NCBI RefSeq assembly: GCF_025630775.1
Contig: NZ_JAOSZE010000007.1
Location: 62,001-126,000 of the forward strand
Direction of reading: 5' to 3'
Length of the DNA: 64,000 bases
DNA from: Actinoplanes sp. KI2
GTDB lineage: Bacteria; Actinomycetota; Actinomycetes; Mycobacteriales; Micromonosporaceae
Positions 59,957 through 64,000 of the stretch are shown here, piece by piece. Under the pieces are notes generated by a model that saw nothing but the letters and a program-made list of their open reading frames with translations, did no database searches and had not been told where the DNA came from. Position numbers and translations under genes: made by a program. How positions within the stretch are numbered: position 1 is the stretch's first letter; each line of letters opens with the position of its first letter.

Positions 59957-60013
59957 TGCGGATGCCCATGCCGGCTCAGCGCACGGCAAAGGTGGTGCCG
60001 ATGCCCATGCCGG
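59936..60013 (+). repeat. 39-bp tandem duplication at the convergent gene junction
   Basis: Two copies (59936-59974 and 59975-60013) differ at 3 of 39 bases. The first copy holds the end of the aldolase; the second holds the end of the dioxygenase on the other strand. Confidence 0.8.
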
Positions 60014-60911
60014 TGATCCACTCCGGGACGGGCTCGTAGCTGTCCCAGACCAGGGGAAGCTCGACCGCCGCGTGCCCGACCAGCCAGGTGCGCACCTCGT
60101 GGCCGCCGCTGCCGGCCTCGTGCTCCAGCTTGTCGTGGCCCAGCGCGACGATCGGGTCGAGGTCGAGGGTGTGGAGTTGGCGCAGGAACCACCGGTCCCA
60201 GTCGGTGTTCACGGGGGCGTCCGGGTTTCCGGCCAGGGCGCGGATGTGTGGTTCCCGGGCCGCGGCGAACGCGCGGGCGTCCGCGCGGCCGTGGATCAAT
60301 GACTCGCGGCGCTCGCCGGACACCGACGGGTCGCGCGGGTCGTTGGACGGCAGCCAGTGTGAGAGGCCACCGCTCGCAACCACCAGCACGCGTTCGGGTC
60401 CGGGGCAGCGCCGGATGGCGTCGCCCAGTGCCCGGCCCAGCGCCACGCAGCGGCCGAGGCCGGGCAGCGGTGGCGCGGCGGTGTTCAGCACCAGCGGCAC
60501 CAGCGGGATCCCGAGGCCGCCGGTCGTCATCTCGTAGCTCTGCACGACGCCGTGGTCGACGGTCAGCGCGTAGGACAGCGACAGGTCGAACCCGGCGTCG
60601 CCCAACCCGTCGCGGACCGCCCAGGCCAGCTCGGACGCGATCGGCAGCGGGCCCTCGGTGCTGCCGAAGTCACCGAACCCGGTGGCGGCCTCGACGCCCA
60701 GCACGAACGGCGGCATCTGGTCGTAGAAGTTGGCGTGGAAATGGTCGGGGCCGATCACCACCACCGCGTCCGGTGACAGGCCGGCGACCGCGGCGGCCAC
60801 TCGCGCGGCGTCGGACAGGAACCGGCCACCGGGCTCGCCCTCGCCGTCCGGCGGCAGCAGCGTGGCGAACGGCGAGTGGGACATTCCCACGAAGCCGACG
60901 ATCTCGCTCAT
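59976..60911 (-). CDS. mhpB: Extradiol dioxygenase, class III (MhpB-like)
   Basis: A 311-residue LigB-type enzyme: M-S-H-S-P-F near the N-terminus, V-V-V-I-G-P-D-H-F-H and H-G-V-V-Q, A-S-G-G-L-S-H-W-L. The iron-binding His and Glu residues appear present. Typical reaction: meta-cleavage of 2,3-dihydroxyphenylpropionate or a related catechol. Fits the hydratase-dehydrogenase-aldolase set across the junction. Confidence 0.86.
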   Translation of the reverse strand: MSEIVGFVGMSHSPFATLLPPDGEGEPGGRFLSDAARVAAAVAGLSPDAVVVIGPDHFHANFYDQMPPFVLGVEAATGFGDFGSTEGPLPIASELAWAVRDGLGDAGFDLSLSYALTVDHGVVQSYEMTTGGLGIPLVPLVLNTAAPPLPGLGRCVALGRALGDAIRRCPGPERVLVVASGGLSHWLPSNDPRDPSVSGERRESLIHGRADARAFAAAREPHIRALAGNPDAPVNTDWDRWFLRQLHTLDLDPIVALGHDKLEHEAGSGGHEVRTWLVGHAAVELPLVWDSYEPVPEWITGMGIGTTFAVR

Positions 60912-61786
60912 GACGGGTCCTTTCCGTCCCGGAGGAAGTCACGGTGCGCCCGGAGGTATTCGCCGACCTTCTCCCATTGCGGCCAGTGGCCGGCGTCGGG
61001 AATGACGTGCAATCGCGCGTCCGGCAGCCAGCCCAGCAGCATCGCGGCCTCGTCGAGCCCGCCGGTCGGGTCGTGCTCGGTCCACAGCAGCAGGGTCGGT
61101 GCGCCGATCTTGCCGACCCACTCGGGTCCCCAGGCGAAGTGCTTGCGGACCAGCGGATCCTGGAGCACGAGCGTGTTCGTGATGGCCTGCACGAAACCCG
61201 GTCGGCGGTAGACCGCGCGACGCAGGTTCACCAGTTCGTCGGTGACCATCTCCTTGTGGTGGAACAGGAACTCGACCCGCCGACGTACGGTCTCGTCGCT
61301 GGGATCGCGGACCGCGGCCATGGTGCTGTCCCGCATCCGGGCCATCACCTCGGGCTTGTTCGCGATGTTGCCGGGAGTGTTCAGCACCAGGCGGTCGACC
61401 CGCCCCGGGCGGAACGCGGCCGTCCACGCCACCACCCAGCCGCCGAGTGACTCCCCGGACAGGTGGGCCCGCTCGATGCCGAGCGCGTCCATCAGCCCGA
61501 TCAGGTGGTCGGAGAGCACGTCGATGGTGTACGGGTGATCGGGCGTGTCCGACCACCCGTGGCCGACCATGTCGTAGGCGGTCACCCGGAAATCGGCGGC
61601 GAGCCCGGCGATGTCCCGGGCGTAGGCCTCCAGGTGGCCTCCGGTGCCGTGCAGCAGGATCAGGTCCGGGCCGCGGCCGGCCCGCAGGACCCGGGTGCGA
61701 CATCCGCCGACGTCGACGTGCCGCACCTCGTGGTCCACGGTGGCGAGTTCGCCCCAGATGCTGATGTGGTCGGGCAGCAGGCTCAT
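60908..61786 (-). CDS. mhpC: Meta-cleavage product hydrolase (MhpC-like)
   Basis: A 292-residue alpha/beta hydrolase: L-L-H-G-T-G-G-H, nucleophile Ser in G-E-S-L-G-G-W, acid Asp in W-T-E-H-D-P-T and His in A-G-H-W-P-Q-W. It cleaves the C-C bond of the ring-opened product to give hydroxypentadienoate and an acid. ATGA overlap with the cupin gene. CGGAGCG before the start. Confidence 0.87.
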   Translation of the reverse strand: MSLLPDHISIWGELATVDHEVRHVDVGGCRTRVLRAGRGPDLILLHGTGGHLEAYARDIAGLAADFRVTAYDMVGHGWSDTPDHPYTIDVLSDHLIGLMDALGIERAHLSGESLGGWVVAWTAAFRPGRVDRLVLNTPGNIANKPEVMARMRDSTMAAVRDPSDETVRRRVEFLFHHKEMVTDELVNLRRAVYRRPGFVQAITNTLVLQDPLVRKHFAWGPEWVGKIGAPTLLLWTEHDPTGGLDEAAMLLGWLPDARLHVIPDAGHWPQWEKVGEYLRAHRDFLRDGKDPS

Positions 61787-62292
61787 GGTCGCTCCGCATG
61801 GTCGCCGAATCGGGCGCGGGCCTCGCCGACCGTGGCCAGGCCCGCGCTCTGCCGGCGGGCGATGCCGAGAGTCCCCAGCAGCCGCGAGTTCTCGATGGTG
61901 AGGAACTCGGCCGGCTCGTCCGCCGCATCGTTGTAGTGCCGGTGCCAGGTCCACGGCGGCGTGTAGATCAACGCGCCGGTGGCCCACTGCTCGACGTCGT
62001 CCTCCAACTCGGTGTGCCCGCGACCGGAGATCACGTAGTGCACCGTCTCGTGGTAGTGCCGCTGCATGTCCGAGCTCAGCCCGGCCGGGATGGTCTGCCG
62101 GAAGATCTCGAACGTGCGGGTCGGCAGCGTCCCGGCGATCCGCAGCTCGCTCGGGTTGTGCACCTGCGCCGCGGGCAACGTCTGCAGTTCGTGGTCGTGC
62201 ACGACGATCGGCCACGCCCGGTCGGGTCGTACCGCCGCCGTGATCGCATCGAGGAAGTCCGCCATGTCGAAGGCCGGGCCGGACTGCGCCAT
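61783..62292 (-). CDS. Cupin-domain protein in the aromatic cluster
   Basis: A 169-residue single cupin, with motif histidines in H-Y-H-E-T-V-H-Y-V-I-S-G-R-G and E-F-L-T-I-E-N-S. Unlike the cupin at 20.2 kb it is larger. Such proteins in aromatic clusters may be dioxygenase-like or bind CoA or salicylate compounds; no specific assignment. Overlaps both neighbours by ATGA. Confidence 0.8.
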   Translation of the reverse strand: MAQSGPAFDMADFLDAITAAVRPDRAWPIVVHDHELQTLPAAQVHNPSELRIAGTLPTRTFEIFRQTIPAGLSSDMQRHYHETVHYVISGRGHTELEDDVEQWATGALIYTPPWTWHRHYNDAADEPAEFLTIENSRLLGTLGIARRQSAGLATVGEARARFGDHAERP

Positions 62293-63086
62293 CAGGGTGT
62301 CTCCGTTCTGCCGCCGTCGACCGTGAGTACGGTCCCGTTCACGTAACTTGCCGCCTCCGACGCCAGGAAGGCGACCACCGCGCCGACCTCGCCGGGCCGG
62401 CCCGCGCGTCCGGCCGGGACGGTCGCCACGTCGGCGGCGTCCAGTTCCGCGTACGTGGCGCCGGTGCGGTCCGCGCGGGCGGTGAGGACGGCCCGCCGCC
62501 GATCGGTGGCCGTGGGCCCGGGTGCCACGCAGTTGACCGTGACGCCCCGGTCCGCGTACTCGCGGGACAGCAGCTTCGCGGCGCCGGTGACCGCGGCCCG
62601 GAGCACGACACTTGCGGCCAGGTCGGGCTGTGGCTGGCGAACGGCCGTGGAGGTGACGACGACGACGCGGCCGAAACCGCGTACGGCCATCGCCGGCAGG
62701 GCCCGCCGGGCCAGCCGCAGCGGGCCGCGCAGCAGCAGGTCGAACGCCCGTTGCCAGGCCGCGTCGTCGACGGCCAGGATGCGGCCGGGGGCCGGGCCAC
62801 CGGCGTTGAGCACCAGCACGTCGGCCACGTCGGCCTCCGGTGGGCAGTCGATGGCCAGGTCGGCGACGACGGTCGTGACCTCGGCGCCGGTGCGTTCGGC
62901 GAGCGCGGCGGCGGCCTTGTCGAGCGCTTCCCGGCGGCGGCCGACCAGCACGAGGTCGTGACCCGCGCGGGCGAGACACTCCGCGGCGGCGTACCCGATG
63001 CCCGACGCGCCGCCACCGATCAGGGCGGACCTTCTGCTGATGGCGGCCTCCTCAGATCGGCGGATGAGGGCTAGCCTGACCGCCAT
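62292..63086 (-). CDS. SDR-family protein lacking the catalytic Tyr-Lys
   Basis: A 264-residue (or 249) SDR fold protein: A-L-I-G-G-G-A-S-G-I-G-Y, V-L-N-A-G-G. After the catalytic Ser (V-T-S-T-A-V-R) the Y-x3-K pair is missing; the aligned segment is P-D-L-A-A-S-V-V-L-R. It resembles an atypical reductase-like SDR group, so reductase activity is doubtful. Start: ATG 63086 without a good ribosome site, or the ATC at 63041 with GAGGAGG 5 bases before it. Confidence 0.78.
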   Translation of the reverse strand: MAVRLALIRRSEEAAISRRSALIGGGASGIGYAAAECLARAGHDLVLVGRRREALDKAAAALAERTGAEVTTVVADLAIDCPPEADVADVLVLNAGGPAPGRILAVDDAAWQRAFDLLLRGPLRLARRALPAMAVRGFGRVVVVTSTAVRQPQPDLAASVVLRAAVTGAAKLLSREYADRGVTVNCVAPGPTATDRRRAVLTARADRTGATYAELDAADVATVPAGRAGRPGEVGAVVAFLASEAASYVNGTVLTVDGGRTETP

Positions 63087-63104
63087 GACGTCCAGGTCCC
63101 TACC

Positions 63105-63881
63105 GTGAGTCCCGCTGAACGGGACACAGGTTCGGCTGCGGGCCTTGGCGCGCTGGACCGGGCGGCCGCGATCCTCGGTGCCTTCGACGAGCAGCACCGG
63201 GAGTTGACCCTGGCCGCGCTGGTCGCGCGCGCCGGCCTGCCGCGCTCGACCACGCACCGGGCGGCCGACAAGATGCTGAAGCTGGGGTGGCTGGACAAGC
63301 CGGCCGGCCGCTACCGGATCGGCAATCGGCTCTTCGAGCTGTCCGGCCTGGCGCCGGTGCGGCACGAACTGCGTGAGGCGGCCCTGCCCTATCTCCAGGA
63401 CCTGCACCACGCGACCCGCATCACCGTGCAGCTCGGCGTGCTGCACGGCACCCAGGTGCTCCTGGTCGAGAAGATCACCGGGCACCGTCCGATGCCGATG
63501 CTGTCGCAGGTCGGTTCGCTGCTGCCGGCGCACTGTTCGGCGCTCGGGCGGGCCATCCTGGCCTACGGCGACGAGGCGACCGTCCAGGCGGTGATCGACG
63601 CCGGGCTGGAGCGGCGGACGCCCCGCACGATCTGCACGGCGATCGCGCTGCGCCGGGAGCTCGCCGCGATACCCGAGCGCGGCCTCGCCGTCGACCGCGA
63701 GGAGGGCAACATCGGGATCAGTTGCGTGGCCGCGCCGATCTTCGGGCCGTTGGGCACGGTGGTGGCCGCGGTCTCGGTGACCGGGCCGACGGCCATGGTC
63801 CGCGCCGAACGGGCCGGGCCCGCGGTCCGCCTGGCCGCGGCGGCGACCTCGCGGGCGTACTCCGGAATTCGTTCCCGCTGA
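63105..63881 (+). CDS. IclR-family regulator 2
   Basis: A 258-residue regulator, divergent from the SDR gene: HTH L-A-A-L-V-A-R-A-G-L-P-R-S-T-T-H-R-A-A and the ligand domain L-P-A-H-C-S-A-L-G-R-A-I-L. GTG start. An operator-type palindrome lies inside its first codons. It may control the minus-strand degradation genes and the gene beginning at 63965. Confidence 0.9.
   Translation: MSPAERDTGSAAGLGALDRAAAILGAFDEQHRELTLAALVARAGLPRSTTHRAADKMLKLGWLDKPAGRYRIGNRLFELSGLAPVRHELREAALPYLQDLHHATRITVQLGVLHGTQVLLVEKITGHRPMPMLSQVGSLLPAHCSALGRAILAYGDEATVQAVIDAGLERRTPRTICTAIALRRELAAIPERGLAVDREEGNIGISCVAAPIFGPLGTVVAAVSVTGPTAMVRAERAGPAVRLAAAATSRAYSGIRSR
63109..63125. promoter_or_regulatory. IclR operator GTCCCG-N5-CGGGAC
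   Basis: Perfect 6-5-6 palindrome within the first codons of IclR regulator 2 and 23 bases from the SDR start, suited to control both divergent genes. Confidence 0.65.
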
Positions 63882-63888
63882 GCGGGAC
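63872..63888. promoter_or_regulatory. IclR operator TCCCG-N5-CGGGA
   Basis: 5-5-5 palindrome almost identical to the one at 63109, overlapping the IclR stop codon and lying 77 bases before the next gene. Confidence 0.55.
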
Positions 63889-63964
63889 GGAGGCTTGGGT
63901 CGCGGCCATCGTGGCCTCCACGCTCTGATCCAGCACACACCTCGGTGGAGATGGGGAGGCGATC

Positions 63965-64000
63965 GTGAGTCTCGGCGGCGGTTACATGCTCAGTTCACGC
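63965..64000 (+). CDS. Start of a gene cut by the window end
   Basis: GGGGAGG lies 5 bases before GTG 63965, followed by M-S-L-G-G-G-Y-M-L-S-S-R to the end. The beginning is too short to assign; a ring-cleavage or hydroxylase gene is expected from context. Confidence 0.5.
   Translation, partial: MSLGGGYMLSSR

Noticed and set aside
1..64000. CRISPR arrays, tRNA or rRNA genes, insertion sequences
   Set aside because: No spaced repeat array, no cloverleaf or rRNA segment and no transposase-like protein was recognised while reading the window, though tRNA detection by eye is weak.

Overview
The window is very GC-rich, strongly biased to G/C at third codon positions, uses many GTG starts, and has many promoters whose -10 box lies 6-7 bases before the start codon (leaderless mRNAs). 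Gene families such as DUF6131, DUF1360, DUF4235, the HSP20 plus HSP18-regulator pair, Ser/Thr kinases and MmyB-type regulators point to a filamentous actinomycete. An Actinoplanes-like member of the Micromonosporaceae is my inference. No rRNA, tRNA, CRISPR array or insertion sequence was seen, and no stretch over 300 bases lacks a gene.

1-9.4 kb is the most unusual region: an apparently undescribed type of RiPP (peptide natural product) cluster, open at its left end. Two paralogous precursors have NHLP/proteusin-type leaders, a GG motif and near-identical short hydrophobic cores with one Cys. They are followed by a YcaO-TfuA pair (known to thioamidate peptide backbones), a B12-type radical SAM protein with a CX4CX2C cluster motif, a PqqD-like recognition domain fused to a membrane zinc protease, and a TPR protein. 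Two small ORFs are embedded: a 30-codon ORF joined by ATGA overlaps to the genes on both sides, and a 47-codon ORF behind a near-perfect Shine-Dalgarno, followed by a hairpin. Together they suggest a thioamidated, radical-SAM-modified, proteusin-like product.

9.4-18.6 kb is a stress and housekeeping island: small membrane proteins, a Ser/Thr kinase, HSP20 with its divergent regulator, a STAS anti-anti-sigma factor, DUF1360, DUF4235, a glycosyltransferase and a secreted protein. Six sites resembling sigma-B-type promoters (GNNT, 15-16 bases, GGGTA or GGGCA) sit before these genes. 18.6-23.2 kb has a carboxymuconolactone decarboxylase, an alcohol dehydrogenase and a cupin next to an XRE/MmyB regulator, with a dead fragment of a second such regulator, then another kinase. 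23.2-28.6 kb has a glucanase-like protein, three consecutive AraC regulators and an MFS transporter. 28.7-34.1 kb has a chemotaxis-type receptor with a GGDEF-EAL protein, and a secreted GH26-like enzyme. 34.2-39 kb has a FetB-like permease, a PadR-ABC exporter operon and a polysaccharide deacetylase.

39-45.5 kb is an island of exported proteins: a beta-propeller lipoprotein, two secreted phosphoesterases and two paralogous COG4705 membrane proteins. TTCAG direct repeats, mostly with an 11-base period, lie upstream of all of them, as expected for an OmpR/PhoB-type regulator. 45.6-56.4 kb has a PadR-DUF1048-DUF1048-hydrolase operon, a PAS/GAF/PP2C phosphatase, a transglutaminase-like protein, a metallo-beta-lactamase lipoprotein and a NarL-type two-component system divergent from an ABC exporter.

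56.4-64 kb is a meta-cleavage aromatic degradation cluster: IclR, hydratase, acylating acetaldehyde dehydrogenase and aldolase (mhpD-F-E-like) on the plus strand, then dioxygenase, C-C hydrolase, cupin and SDR on the minus strand, then a second IclR and the start of another gene. Three IclR-like palindromes of shared geometry mark its control regions.
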